This document shows, in pieces, positions 40,035 through 49,697 of a DNA stretch of 64,000 bases. This stretch comes from Maricaulaceae bacterium (lineage in GTDB: Bacteria > Pseudomonadota > Alphaproteobacteria > Caulobacterales > Maricaulaceae), in the NCBI GenBank assembly GCA_026126205.1, contig JAHCJP010000006.1:1-64000 (forward strand), given 5' to 3'. Both the position numbers and the translations under genes were made by a program. The notes under the pieces were generated by a model. That model was not told the origin of the DNA. It was given only the letters and a program-made list of their open reading frames with translations, and did not search any database. How positions within the stretch are numbered: position 1 is the first letter of the stretch; each line of letters opens with the position of its first letter.

Positions 40035-40289
40035 CTAGGCGCCCAGGCGCAGCACGAAATCGATGGTTTCGGAAATCCCGAAATCCACCAGCAGGAAGAA
40101 CAGCGCGGCAAGCGTCGACATGATCAGCACCATCACCGTCGAAACGATGGTCTCGCGCCGCGGCGTCCAGGTGACCTTGCGGGCCTCCTGGCGCACCTGT
40201 CCCATGAACTGAATCGGATTGGTCCTCTTCCGTTTCGGTTCGGCCTCGGCAGATTTGCCAGGCGCGGTGTCAGTCGTGCGTCGCGTCAT
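40035..40289 (-). CDS. secE: preprotein translocase subunit SecE
   Basis: 84 residues of the short SecE type: a charged N-terminus, the amphipathic helix NPIQFMGQVRQEARKVTWTP with RRET, then one transmembrane helix (VSTVMVLIMSTLAALFFLLV). It clamps SecY. ATG 40289. Located between tRNA-Trp and nusG, the widely conserved order. Confidence 0.97.
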   Translation of the reverse strand: MTRRTTDTAPGKSAEAEPKRKRTNPIQFMGQVRQEARKVTWTPRRETIVSTVMVLIMSTLAALFFLLVDFGISETIDFVLRLGA

Positions 40290-40343
40290 GTCGCCGTTTC
40301 GTCCTGGTCCGGAATAGCGTCCGGTCTCCGCTCCAATTCGCCA

Positions 40344-40419
40344 TGGCAGGGGCGGAGGGACTCGAACCCCCGGCCTGCGGTTTTGGAGACCGCCGCTCTA
40401 CCAGCTGAGCTACACCCCT
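40344..40419 (-). tRNA. tRNA-Trp (CCA)
   Basis: 76 bases on the minus strand from AGGGGTGTAGCTCAGCTGG. The acceptor arm AGGGGTG pairs with CGCCCCT (one G-U), the anticodon loop is CTCCAAA with CCA, the T arm has GGTTCGAGTCC, and the CCA end is encoded. It lies directly upstream of secE and downstream of tuf. Confidence 0.97.
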
Positions 40420-40562
40420 TCCAAGCGGGCGCGCCTGATAGCATGCCCGCCGGTCAGCCGCCATAGGCAAAGCGCAGGCTTCTACACCGCCTTCCCGGGA
40501 GTGAAAACCGCCTGCCGATATTTTTTTGCGGCGAGCCAGACAGACCCGCCGCAACTGCTTTC

Positions 40563-41753
<1,191 letters not shown>

Positions 41754-41818
41754 CGGTTCGCTTCCTTCGATCTGATCTGATGCGGCGCCGGGCGCGCGCC
41801 GGGAAATCCGAGCGCGCG

Positions 41819-41847
41819 GGATAGCGCCCCCACAAGGACAAGGCAAG
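41819..41847 (-). promoter_or_regulatory. predicted promoter of the second tuf gene
   Basis: Minus strand CTTGCC (41842-41847), 17-base spacer, CTATCC (41819-41824), located between tRNA-Gly and tuf. The start site would be near 41812, giving a leader of about 60 bases. The same CTTGCC -35 with a 17-base spacer occurs before tRNA-Thr. Confidence 0.65.
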
Positions 41848-41883
41848 TGCGAAACTGCGGGCGCAGCTCAATCAGGGGCAGGC

Positions 41884-41957
41884 TGGAGCGGGTAGCGGGA
41901 ATCGAACCCGCATCTTCAGCTTGGAAGGCTGTTGCTCTACCATTGAGCTATACCCGC
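41884..41957 (-). tRNA. tRNA-Gly (TCC)
   Basis: 74 bases on the minus strand beginning GCGGGTATAGCTCAATGG. The acceptor GCGGGTA pairs perfectly with TACCCGC, the anticodon loop holds TCC, the T arm has GGTTCGATTCC, and CCA is encoded. It is between tRNA-Tyr and tuf. Confidence 0.97.
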
Positions 41958-42076
41958 GTTGCGCGCTTCACTATCTTTGACGGCCCGCCTCCGCCCTCCG
42001 GGCTACGGCGAGGCAGCCATCGTTCGCCTTCCGGGCGCGGGCTTGCCTGGCCGAAGTTCGCGAAGCGAACGAAGGC

Positions 42077-42162
42077 TGGTGGAGGGGGCTGGATTCGAAC
42101 CAGCGTACGCTTGCGCGGGCAGATTTACAGTCTGCTGGATTTAACCACTCTCCCACCCCTCC
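42077..42162 (-). tRNA. tRNA-Tyr (GTA)
   Basis: 86 bases on the minus strand beginning GGAGGGGTGGGAGAGTGG, with the long variable arm of a class II tRNA. The acceptor GGAGGGG pairs with CCCCTCC, the anticodon loop is CTGTAAA with GTA, and CCA is encoded. A weak TTGCAG-N16-GATAAG sequence at 42192-42219 could be its promoter. A small palindrome GTTCGC-gaa-GCGAAC follows at 42056-42070. Confidence 0.97.
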
Positions 42163-42191
42163 AGAGGTGGTCCCGGACTAGAGACAGGGCT

Positions 42192-42219
42192 CTTATCGCC
42201 GGATAGAACCTCCCTGCAA
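42192..42219 (-). promoter_or_regulatory. possible promoter of the tRNA-Tyr/tRNA-Gly unit
   Basis: Minus strand TTGCAG (42214-42219), 16-base spacer, GATAAG (42192-42197), about 30 bases upstream of tRNA-Tyr. The match is only moderate and an alternative CTTGTT/CTATCC pair overlaps it with a 14-base spacer. Confidence 0.3.
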
Positions 42220-42304
42220 CAACAAGTCTCTGTTCCGGACCTACGGACCGCAGTTTCGCAAGGCCGATGAACGGAGACCGCCCGAAAACGGAGCGCGGAC
42301 TATA

Positions 42305-43108
42305 GTGACGAAGCCAAAGGGGCGCAACCGCCCGAAAACCCCTTACCGCAAAGGCCGGTCCGGCGTGTTGGCGGGCGAAGGTGAGGCCTGGATATGGGGC
42401 CGCCACGCCGTGCTGGCGGCGCTGGCCAACCCGCGGCGCAAGCGTCTGCGTCTCGCAGTCACGCGCAATGCCGAATCCGAGCTGCCGGCCGGTGTGGCGG
42501 CGCAGGTGATGCTGCCGGCCGAGATCGACGCCCTGCTGCCGCCTGGCGCCGTGCACCAGGGATTCGCCCTGCTGGCCGCGGCGCTGGAGGGAGAATCGCT
42601 GAACGCCGTCGCTGATCCCACACATGGCCTGCTGCTGGTGCTTGACCAGGTCACCGACCCCCAGAACGCCGGGGCGATCTTCCGCAGCGCCGCCGCTTTC
42701 GGCGCCCGCGCCGTGATCATGCAGGACCGCAAGGCCCCGCCGCTGGCCGGCGCGCTGGCCAAGGCCGCTGTCGGCGCCGCCGAGACCGTGCCGCATGTGC
42801 GCGTCACCAACATCGCCGATGCGATTCTGGACCTGCGTAAGGCGGGCCGGTTCACGGTCGGGTTGGCCGGTGAGGCCCAACTCGCCTTGCACGAGGCGCT
42901 CGCCGGCCCGGACGGAAAAGGTCAGGGCCCCGGGCTGGTGCTGGTGCTGGGGGCCGAGGACAAGGGCCTGCGCCCGCGCGTCGCCGAAAGCTGCGACCTG
43001 CTGGCGCGCATCCCCACCACCGGCGCGGTGGAGAGCCTCAATGTCTCCACCGCCGCCGCCGTGGCGCTTTATGAAGCGTGGCGGATGCGCCTTGCCGGCA
43101 AGGCGTGA
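42305..43108 (+). CDS. rlmB: RlmB-type 23S rRNA 2'-O-ribose methyltransferase (SPOUT)
   Basis: 267 residues. A disordered basic N-terminus (TKPKGRNRPKTPYRKG) precedes a substrate-binding domain (WGRHAVLAALANPRRKRL) and a SPOUT knot domain with the three family motifs: VTDPQNAGAIFRSAAAFGAR, VLVLGAEDKGLRPRV and ESLNVSTAAAVALYEAWR. It methylates a guanosine ribose of 23S rRNA using SAM, by analogy with RlmB. The start is GTG 42305; GTG 42365 is an alternative. It diverges from the tRNA cluster. Confidence 0.92.
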   Translation: MTKPKGRNRPKTPYRKGRSGVLAGEGEAWIWGRHAVLAALANPRRKRLRLAVTRNAESELPAGVAAQVMLPAEIDALLPPGAVHQGFALLAAALEGESLNAVADPTHGLLLVLDQVTDPQNAGAIFRSAAAFGARAVIMQDRKAPPLAGALAKAAVGAAETVPHVRVTNIADAILDLRKAGRFTVGLAGEAQLALHEALAGPDGKGQGPGLVLVLGAEDKGLRPRVAESCDLLARIPTTGAVESLNVSTAAAVALYEAWRMRLAGKA

Positions 43109-44053
43109 TCAGTTCGCGCTGCGCACCCGGCCCGAGCCGCGCCCGGTCCAGTTCATCGCGCCGGAGAAAGTCCCCGCCGTGACGGAGCCGGAACCGCGTA
43201 TCGCCACCGTGGCGTCCACCGCCTCGCCGCCATAGCGCACATCACCGGAGCCGTTGATGCTGGCTGCGAACGGTTGCGCCCGGCCTTCGGCGATACGGAT
43301 ATCGCCGGAACCGTTGATGCCGGCGCTGAAGGCGCCGTCCTGACGGCCGGCGTGAATGTCGCCGGAACCGTTGATCGACAGCCGCGCATCGCGCAGCGAC
43401 GCGACGCGGACATCGCCCGACCCGTTGATGGAGATGCGCGCCGCACCCGCAATGTCGCCGGCATAGAGATCGCCGGAGCCGTTCACCGACAGGCGCGCCT
43501 CGCCGCCCACCGGCCCGGTGTGGAGATCGCCGGAACCGTTGATGGCGAGATCGGCGTCCCCGGCGATGGCGTTGATGCGGAAATCGCCACAGCCATTGAC
43601 GCGCACCGCAGCGTCGCCGAGATCGCCTGCTGCGCCCTGGTAGATGCTGCGGTTGATCGACAGGTTCACGCCCGCCGGCGCCTCGACAATCAGAGCCGGG
43701 AACTCGCTCAACGCACCACCGCCGGACCCGCCGAACAGGCCCAGGAAACGGCCGCCGGCGCCGACATGGATTTCACCGCCTCTGCGACTGCAGTTGCGGC
43801 CGGACATGTTCTGGCCGCCGTCGATGATCACCACTCCGCCACGCAGGGCGACGTCTGGCCGGTCATGGCCGCCGGAGCCAGGCTCCAGCCGCACCACGAC
43901 CTGCGATCCGGTTCCGGTGCGAACCTCGATACGGCCAATGAAGTTCTCGATGCTGAGGCCGTGTGAGTCATAGCTCTGCTGGCTCTGAGCGAAGACGGGC
44001 GGCGCGACGAAGATGACGGCCGCCGCCAGGACAGCGCGGATCGGGGCGTTCAT
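43109..44053 (-). CDS. secreted GIN-domain (DUF2807-like) beta-repeat protein
   Basis: 314 residues from ATG 44053 (MNAPIRAVLAAAVIFVAPPV, cut after FAQ), SD AGGGAG. After an N-terminal region there are about nine consecutive units of roughly 19-22 residues, each with the core INGSGD or a close variant (VNGCGD, VNGSGD, INGSGD, IRGSGS, GRGSGR). This fits the right-handed beta-helix of the head-GIN family, which is exported to the envelope and has no assigned activity. A pair of cysteines (GRNCSRR, NGCGD) is present. It abuts the rlmB stop codon. Confidence 0.82.
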   Translation of the reverse strand: MNAPIRAVLAAAVIFVAPPVFAQSQQSYDSHGLSIENFIGRIEVRTGTGSQVVVRLEPGSGGHDRPDVALRGGVVIIDGGQNMSGRNCSRRGGEIHVGAGGRFLGLFGGSGGGALSEFPALIVEAPAGVNLSINRSIYQGAAGDLGDAAVRVNGCGDFRINAIAGDADLAINGSGDLHTGPVGGEARLSVNGSGDLYAGDIAGAARISINGSGDVRVASLRDARLSINGSGDIHAGRQDGAFSAGINGSGDIRIAEGRAQPFAASINGSGDVRYGGEAVDATVAIRGSGSVTAGTFSGAMNWTGRGSGRVRSAN

Positions 44054-44163
44054 GGGGCTCTCCCTGCTTGTCAATTGCAGTCTGCTTTGCAGCTTAGATG
44101 CGTCACGGTGGGGCGCCGGATGCATTCCGGACCATTAAAGTTTCGCAATAAAGCTCCCTCTCA

Positions 44164-44775
44164 TCATGGACGTTCTTCGGCCCCGGACAAAGCCTCGGCC
44201 AGCCATTCACAATGGCGCTCGACCTTGCCCTCCAGCGTGGCAGGGGGCGTTTCGCCGCGCCGGGCGGCTTCGCGGGCGACGAAGCCTTCAAGATCGAGAA
44301 TGTCCATCATGTCGACAAACTGGCTATCGTCAGCTTGCTCGGCGGCGGACAGGCGCAGATAAAGCGCATAATAGGCGTCGGCGGCCTTGATGAATGGCGC
44401 CGCGCCCTGCTGGTTCAGGTAGTCGGCGATGACGCCATCTTTCCCGTAAGCGCCTTCCGTTTCCGGGTGCGGCGTGACCTCGACAAAGCGTTCGCCGTCG
44501 GCGTTCACGATCCGCCCCAGCGGGTAAAGACGGCAGACCAGCGGCCGGTCGGCATGCACCCGGCAACCCTCGGGGCCAAGGAAAATGCATGATTTATCCG
44601 GGTTCCAGCGCAGATAGACATCGCCCTCGACGCAGGTTCTCAGGAACCCGTCCAAGGGGATTTCAAGCGCCCGCGCCAGCCGCGCCATCTCATAGGGGTT
44701 GAGCTGGATCCGCTTGCCCCGGCAGCACCGGTTGCACGCTGCGCAGCGGTAGGAAAAGGCGGCGTCGCGGTCCAC
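44164..44775 (-). CDS. YkgJ family cysteine-cluster protein
   Basis: 203 residues. The cysteine set CAACNRCCRGKRI near residues 12-24, then CIFLGPEGCRVHADRPLVC with CRLYP about 60 residues further on, matches the YkgJ/CxxCxxCC family (putative zinc or iron-sulfur binders of unknown function). The start is GTG 44775 with GGAG eight bases upstream. Downstream helices have no recognised domain. It is followed on the same strand, after a 110-base gap, by the GIN-domain gene. Confidence 0.85.
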   Translation of the reverse strand: MDRDAAFSYRCAACNRCCRGKRIQLNPYEMARLARALEIPLDGFLRTCVEGDVYLRWNPDKSCIFLGPEGCRVHADRPLVCRLYPLGRIVNADGERFVEVTPHPETEGAYGKDGVIADYLNQQGAAPFIKAADAYYALYLRLSAAEQADDSQFVDMMDILDLEGFVAREAARRGETPPATLEGKVERHCEWLAEALSGAEERP

Positions 44776-44793
44776 CGCCCTTGCTCCGGCGCG

Positions 44794-45129
44794 CTATTGC
44801 GGCCGGCGGCGATCGCGGCTCTGAGGCCGGGGCTCAGAGTCACCTTCCACCCCGTCAATCTTGATCTGCTGCGATGCTTCGCCGTCTATTCCGTCAATCT
44901 TCAGCTGACGCGCAGCCGGGCTTTCAAGCTTGTATTGCCGCGCTTCGGGCTGACGCACGGCGCCCTGGGTGACGCCCTCTATCTCGACCTTGAACTGCTG
45001 CGCGCCGGGAGAGGCGGGCTGCGCCTCCTGTCTTTGCGGGCGCGGCTCGTCAGCCTTGGCGGCGGCGACCCCGACAGAGGCGCCGAGAATGGCGATGGCG
45101 GCGGCGAAGCGGCTGGTTTTCGCGGGCAT
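44794..45129 (-). CDS. small secreted protein with repeated IDG/EG motif
   Basis: 111 residues from ATG 45129 (MPAKTSRFAAAIAILGASVG, cleaved after the AAA-KA region), SD GGAG. The mature part is glutamine- and proline-rich and repeats a short beta-strand-like motif: QQFKVEIEGV, RQYKLES, RQLKIDGIDG, QQIKIDGVEG. No domain is recognised. It ends 18 bases before the YkgJ-family gene, in the same direction. The repeats suggest a small structural or binding role; function unknown. Confidence 0.68.
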   Translation of the reverse strand: MPAKTSRFAAAIAILGASVGVAAAKADEPRPQRQEAQPASPGAQQFKVEIEGVTQGAVRQPEARQYKLESPAARQLKIDGIDGEASQQIKIDGVEGDSEPRPQSRDRRRPQ

Positions 45130-45248
45130 GACGTCTCCGGTGAGCGGCTGCAGTGATGCTGCGACCCTAACAAGCCAGGCCGCCGGCTTCAAATTTTGGC
45201 CGGAACGGCCTTTGCCAGCCACCCCGCCGCGGCGCTACAAAGAACGCC

Positions 45249-46916
45249 ATGACCCGCCACCTCCGCCCCCGCGCAGACCTTCCGACCCACACGGTCGGCA
45301 ACCAGCCCGAGCCGCTGGGCGATCTGAACCTGTTCGCCGGCGACGCGATGCTGTCGCACCATGTGCTGCGCGCTCTGGAGGCCGCGGGCGGACGCGAGGA
45401 CCATGCCGCGCATCTGTCGGCCTATGGCGCCGAGATGGGCCGCGCCGATGTGCGCGACCTCGGCCGTCAGGCCAATGAAAACCCGCCGAAATTCATCCCC
45501 TTCGACCGCTATGGCTATCGCGTCGACGAGGTGGAGTTCCACCCCGCCTATCACGCGCTGATGCGCATTGGCCTCGGGGCCGGCGTGTCGTCACGCGCCT
45601 GGACGCATCCGAAGGGCGGCCACGCCGCCCATTCGGCGCTGATGGCGCTGACCGGCTGGGCCGACGCCGGGGTGTGCTGCCCGATGTCTATGACCTACGC
45701 CGTGGTTCCGGCCCTGCAGGCCTCGGACTGGGCGGCGGCGGAATGGGCGCCGCGGGTGACGGCGGCGAACTATGACCCCCGCTTCATCCCGGCGGCGGAC
45801 AAGACCGCGGCCACCATGGGCATGGCGATGACCGAGAAACAGGGCGGCTCGGACGTGCGCGCCAACGAGACCCGCGCCCATGGCGCCAACGCCGACGGCG
45901 AGGTGGAGCTGACCGGCCATAAATGGTTCTGCTCGGCGCCGATGTCCGACGCCTTCCTGACTCTGGCCTATGAGGACGAGGGGCTGTCCTGCTTCCTCGC
46001 CCCGCGCTGGCGGCCGGACGGAAGCCGCAACGTCATTGAAATTCAACGCCTCAAGGACAAGATGGGCGACCGCTCCAACGCCTCGTCCGAAATCGAGTAT
46101 CGCGGCGCCTACGCCCGCCGGGTCGGCGAGCCGGGCCGCGGCGTGCGCACGATCATAGAGATGGTCCAGCACACGCGGCTGGACTGCCTGACCGGCGCGG
46201 CGGGCGGCATGCGCATCGGCGCGGCGCTGGCGGTTCACCATGCCGACGGGCGCAGCGCGTTCCAGAAACGCCTGATAGACCAGCCGCTTATGCGCGCCGT
46301 GCTGGCCGATCTGGCGCTGGAGGCCGAGGCCGCACTCGCCCTGGCGTGGCGGGTATGTGAAAGCTTTGACCGCACAGGGGAAAACCCCGCCGAGGCGGCG
46401 CTGGCGCGTATCCTGACCCCGATCGCAAAATACTGGCTGTGCAAGCGCGCGCCCATGCATGCCGCCGAGGTGATGGAGTGCCATGGAGGCGTTGGATTCG
46501 TTGAGGAATCCGACATTCCCCGCCTGTTCCGCCAATCGCCGCTGAACGGCATCTGGGAAGGCTCCGGCAATGTCATCGCGCTCGACATCCGCCGCGCGCT
46601 GAGCGCGCCCGAGGCGGTGGAGGCGCTGCGGGCGGAAGCCGAATCCGGACGCGGTCTTCACCCCGCGCTTGACCAGTTGCTTGACGAGGTCTTGGCGCAG
46701 GCTTCGGCGGGCGGCGGAGCGGAAGTTTCCGCGCGCCGTTTCGCCGAACGGGCGGGAATCGCGTTTTCGGCCTGCGCGCTGGCCCGCGCCGGACTGGATT
46801 CAGCGGCCGGCGATTTCATCACACGGCGCATCGTCAGCCCGGCGCTGGCATTCGGCGCCGGCGGGGGAGAGATTGACGCGACCGCCCTGATCGAGCGGGC
46901 GCGGCTACGCCGCTGA
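45249..46916 (+). CDS. AidB-like acyl-CoA dehydrogenase
   Basis: 555 residues, close to E. coli AidB in length and in motif order: THTVGNQPEPLGDLNLF at the start, CPMSMTYAVVPAL, the FAD-site segment GMAMTEKQGGSDVRANETR, GHKWFCSAPMSDAFL, DKMGDRSNASSEIEY, and the C-terminal HGGVGFVEESDIPRLFRQSP and IWEGSGNVIALD. AidB is a flavoprotein induced in the adaptive response to alkylation and may protect DNA; true acyl-CoA dehydrogenase activity is uncertain. ATG 45249. Its 3' end overlaps the convergent oxidoreductase gene by 12 bases. Confidence 0.9.
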   Translation: MTRHLRPRADLPTHTVGNQPEPLGDLNLFAGDAMLSHHVLRALEAAGGREDHAAHLSAYGAEMGRADVRDLGRQANENPPKFIPFDRYGYRVDEVEFHPAYHALMRIGLGAGVSSRAWTHPKGGHAAHSALMALTGWADAGVCCPMSMTYAVVPALQASDWAAAEWAPRVTAANYDPRFIPAADKTAATMGMAMTEKQGGSDVRANETRAHGANADGEVELTGHKWFCSAPMSDAFLTLAYEDEGLSCFLAPRWRPDGSRNVIEIQRLKDKMGDRSNASSEIEYRGAYARRVGEPGRGVRTIIEMVQHTRLDCLTGAAGGMRIGAALAVHHADGRSAFQKRLIDQPLMRAVLADLALEAEAALALAWRVCESFDRTGENPAEAALARILTPIAKYWLCKRAPMHAAEVMECHGGVGFVEESDIPRLFRQSPLNGIWEGSGNVIALDIRRALSAPEAVEALRAEAESGRGLHPALDQLLDEVLAQASAGGGAEVSARRFAERAGIAFSACALARAGLDSAAGDFITRRIVSPALAFGAGGGEIDATALIERARLRR

Positions 46917-47831
46917 GGCGGAGGCGTCGATCTGCAGCGCCGCCTCCAGCGCCGCCAGCCCCGCCTCGCCGCTGACCGCGACCGCCGCGCCGTCGAGCAC
47001 CGAGTTCAGAAACGCCTCGACATTGGCGCCCAGTGCGTCTCTGGCCATCGGGGAATCCGCGAAATCGGGATCCAGCGCGAAGGGCGTTTCGTTGCGGAAG
47101 GTGCGGGCGACGAAATCCACCTCGACAAAGCCCTGATCGTAGTCGACGCGCATCACGCGGTCGCGCGCCGGGGCAACACGGCTGGAGACCAGCTCGGCCT
47201 CGTAACCATCGCGGAAAGTCAAACGCGCGAAGGCTTCGTCAGGCGATCCGAAACGGCCGGGCCGCGCCCGCCCCTCCACCGCCGCCAGCGGCGCGCGGGC
47301 CAGAGCCAGCGCCAGGTCGAGATCATGGATCATCAGGTCGAGGGTGACCGAAACGTCGAGATTGCGGTCCGACGGCGGCCCCATGCGCCGGGCCAGCACA
47401 TGCCGGGGCGCGGCGCCCGTATCGAACAGGCCCATGGCCCTGAACACGAAGCGCTCCTGGTGCCCGACCTGCAGAACGAGCCCCCTTTCCGCCGCCAGCG
47501 CCACCATGGCGCGACCCTGTTCGGCGGTCTCGGATATCGGCTTTTCGATCAGCACATGCCGCCCGGCGGCCAGCGCAGCCATCGCCGGTTCGAAATGCGC
47601 AACAGCGGGCGTGGCGATGGTCACGGCCTCGCAGGCCTCGATCAGCGCTTCGGCGCTGGCGAAGGCTTCGCCGCCGAAGCGTGCGGTCAGCGCCGCGGCC
47701 TTTTCGGGATTGGGGTCGAAGACGCCGATGAATTGCGCGCGCGGCGAGGCGGCGTATTTGCCGGCATGATAGCCGCCGAACACGCCCGCGCCGATTACCC
47801 CGGCCTTCAAACTGGTCATGCCTGTATTCAT
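46905..47831 (-). CDS. Gfo/Idh/MocA family NAD(P)-dependent oxidoreductase
   Basis: 308 residues. N-terminal Rossmann fold (KAGVIGAGVFGGYHAGKY), the EKPI motif (GRHVLIEKPISETAEQGRAM), then the C-terminal GFO_IDH_MocA domain with YDQGFVEVDF. Members oxidise or reduce sugars and related compounds with NAD(P); the substrate is not readable. ATG 47831 is chosen, with ATG 47819 four codons later an alternative. Convergent with the AidB-like gene. Confidence 0.88.
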   Translation of the reverse strand: MNTGMTSLKAGVIGAGVFGGYHAGKYAASPRAQFIGVFDPNPEKAAALTARFGGEAFASAEALIEACEAVTIATPAVAHFEPAMAALAAGRHVLIEKPISETAEQGRAMVALAAERGLVLQVGHQERFVFRAMGLFDTGAAPRHVLARRMGPPSDRNLDVSVTLDLMIHDLDLALALARAPLAAVEGRARPGRFGSPDEAFARLTFRDGYEAELVSSRVAPARDRVMRVDYDQGFVEVDFVARTFRNETPFALDPDFADSPMARDALGANVEAFLNSVLDGAAVAVSGEAGLAALEAALQIDASASAA

Positions 47832-47979
47832 GGCCGCCGGACCATGCACGGCGCGGGCCGCGCGGCAAGGCCCCGCCGCATCAATCCATGTTTCGCTGTC
47901 TTCCATTCCTGTTGGCTTTCGCGCCGGCGATCATGGCAATAGGATGCGTGGTGACTGGGCTGACAAGGAAGGCTGACCA

Positions 47980-48975
47980 ATGAAATCGCGCGAAATCCAT
48001 CTGACCGAATATCCCAAGGGCGAGCCCGGTCCGCAGCATTTCGCCCTGGCCGAGGCCGACATCCCGGCGCCGAAGGACGGCGAGGTGCTGGTGCGGAATC
48101 GCTGGCTGTCGGTCGATCCCTATATGCGCGGCCGGATGAGCGGCATGCGCACCTATGTCGATCCCTTCCAGCTCGGCGCGGCGATGGAAGGCGGCGCCGT
48201 CGGCGAGGTGGTGGAAAGCAAGGATCCGGCCCTGAAGCCCGGCGACTGGGTGATGTCGATGAACGGCTGGCGCGAAGCCTATGTCGCGCCCGCGAAGGGA
48301 CTGCAGAAGCTGGACGTCTCCGCCCTGCCGCCACAGGCCTATCTGGGCATCGCCGGTCTGACCGGGATGACCGCCTATGTCGGCCTGAAACGGATGATCG
48401 GGCTGAAAGAGGGCGAGACGCTGTGGATGTCGGCCGGCGCCGGCGCCGTGGGCAGCGCCGGGATTCAATTCGCCAAGGCGATGGGGGCGAAAGTGGTCGC
48501 CACCGCAGGCGGGGCGGAAAAGACCACGTTCTGCCGCGAGATCGGCGCCGACGCGGTGGTCGACTACAAGACCACGGACAATCTGGCGAAGGCGATCCGC
48601 GAAGCCGCCGGCGGCGGCGTCGACGCCTATTTTGAAAATGTCGGCGGCGCGCACTGGACGGCGGCGCTGGAGGTGCTGAAGCCCAAGGGCCGTATCGCCG
48701 CCTGCGGCATGATCGCCCGCTATAACGACGCGGGCGCGCAGCCCCTGCCCGACAACCTGACCCATATCGTCGCCAAGTCGCTGAGCATCCGCGGCTTCAT
48801 CGTCATCGACCACATGGACATGCTGGGCGAGTTCATCACCGACCTGTCGGGATGGATGATGGCCGGCAAGATCAAGGCGCGCGAAACCGTGCGCGAAGGC
48901 ATTGAGAACATGCCCGGCGCCTTCCTAGGCCTGTTCCGGGGCGAGAACCTAGGCAAGATGCTGGTGAAGGTATGA
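47980..48975 (+). CDS. NADP-dependent medium-chain oxidoreductase (curcumin reductase CurA-like)
   Basis: 331 residues of the MDR superfamily, leukotriene B4/CurA group, which reduces alkenal/one double bonds and lacks structural zinc. N-terminal signature LSVDPYMRGRMSGM, nucleotide-binding GAGAVGSAGIQFAKAMGAKV, and GGGVDAYFENVGGAHWTAAL. ATG 47980 with SD AAGGAAGG. It overlaps the next membrane-protein gene by four bases (ATGA). Confidence 0.9.
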   Translation: MKSREIHLTEYPKGEPGPQHFALAEADIPAPKDGEVLVRNRWLSVDPYMRGRMSGMRTYVDPFQLGAAMEGGAVGEVVESKDPALKPGDWVMSMNGWREAYVAPAKGLQKLDVSALPPQAYLGIAGLTGMTAYVGLKRMIGLKEGETLWMSAGAGAVGSAGIQFAKAMGAKVVATAGGAEKTTFCREIGADAVVDYKTTDNLAKAIREAAGGGVDAYFENVGGAHWTAALEVLKPKGRIAACGMIARYNDAGAQPLPDNLTHIVAKSLSIRGFIVIDHMDMLGEFITDLSGWMMAGKIKARETVREGIENMPGAFLGLFRGENLGKMLVKV

Positions 48976-49697
48976 ACCAAACGCCCGGGGACGACCGCAA
49001 GCGGGACCTCGAAGACATCGCCGAGGACGCCCTCGGCGTAAATTTCCGTTCGCTGCGAACGTTCCGGGATCTTTTCATTCGCCCGAACACGGTGTTCCGG
49101 GCCTACGCCGCCGGCGATCGGGAAACCTACACGCCATCCTTGCGCCTGTGGCTCGTCCTGATCGGCCTGCAACTCGCCATTTCGGTGCTGTGGGGCGGGT
49201 ATGGCGGCATCATGGCCCGCAACCTCGCCGACTTGTCCGCCGCCCGTATCGCCACCATCGAATCGCGCACCGGCGTCACTATCGCCGAATTCGCCGACAC
49301 CGCCGGTCAGGCGGCCGCAGTTGTACATGCTCCGCTGGTGGGCGGCATGACGGTATTGGCGGTGTTCTTGCTCGGCGCCTTCAACCGCGCCCTGCGCTGG
49401 CCTGCCCGGCTGAACCTGACTTTTGCGGTATTGACGGCCGGGTCAGTCGTCGGCCTTCTCACCCTGCCCTTCACCATGACGGGACCCGGGCTGGAATGGG
49501 TTCCTCCGCTTCTGGTCCTCGCAACCTATTTCATCACGTTTTACCGGGGCGCACCGGGGGTGCTGGCGCAGTCGGCATCCGGCGCGGTTTTCAAGGGCGC
49601 GGCATTCTCGCTCACCGTGATTTTGCTAGTCATTGTCGGCGGCTTGCTGATGTCGTTGACGGCGCTGGCCTGGGCTGTGCTGACTTTGACGCCTTGA
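48972..49697 (+). CDS. multi-pass membrane protein, DUF3667-like C-terminal part
   Basis: 241 residues. A short charged N-terminus is followed by SLRTFRDLFIRPNTVFRAYA and GDRETYTPSLRLWLVL, a pattern resembling DUF3667 proteins, then about five hydrophobic helices. The zinc-ribbon that precedes this region in DUF3667 proteins is missing. Start ATG 48972 overlaps the CurA-like gene, so translation is coupled. Function unknown. Confidence 0.72.
   Translation: MNQTPGDDRKRDLEDIAEDALGVNFRSLRTFRDLFIRPNTVFRAYAAGDRETYTPSLRLWLVLIGLQLAISVLWGGYGGIMARNLADLSAARIATIESRTGVTIAEFADTAGQAAAVVHAPLVGGMTVLAVFLLGAFNRALRWPARLNLTFAVLTAGSVVGLLTLPFTMTGPGLEWVPPLLVLATYFITFYRGAPGVLAQSASGAVFKGAAFSLTVILLVIVGGLLMSLTALAWAVLTLTP

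Noticed and set aside
40509..40560. Hairpin TTGCGGCG/CGCCGCAA after the second tuf gene, taken at first as a terminator
   Set aside because: On the tuf strand the stem is followed by A residues, not U. The T-run lies on the wrong side for either strand.
42299..42304. CTATAG directly before the rlmB GTG read as a -10 box
   Set aside because: It would put the start of transcription inside the gene and has no matching -35 at 17 bases.
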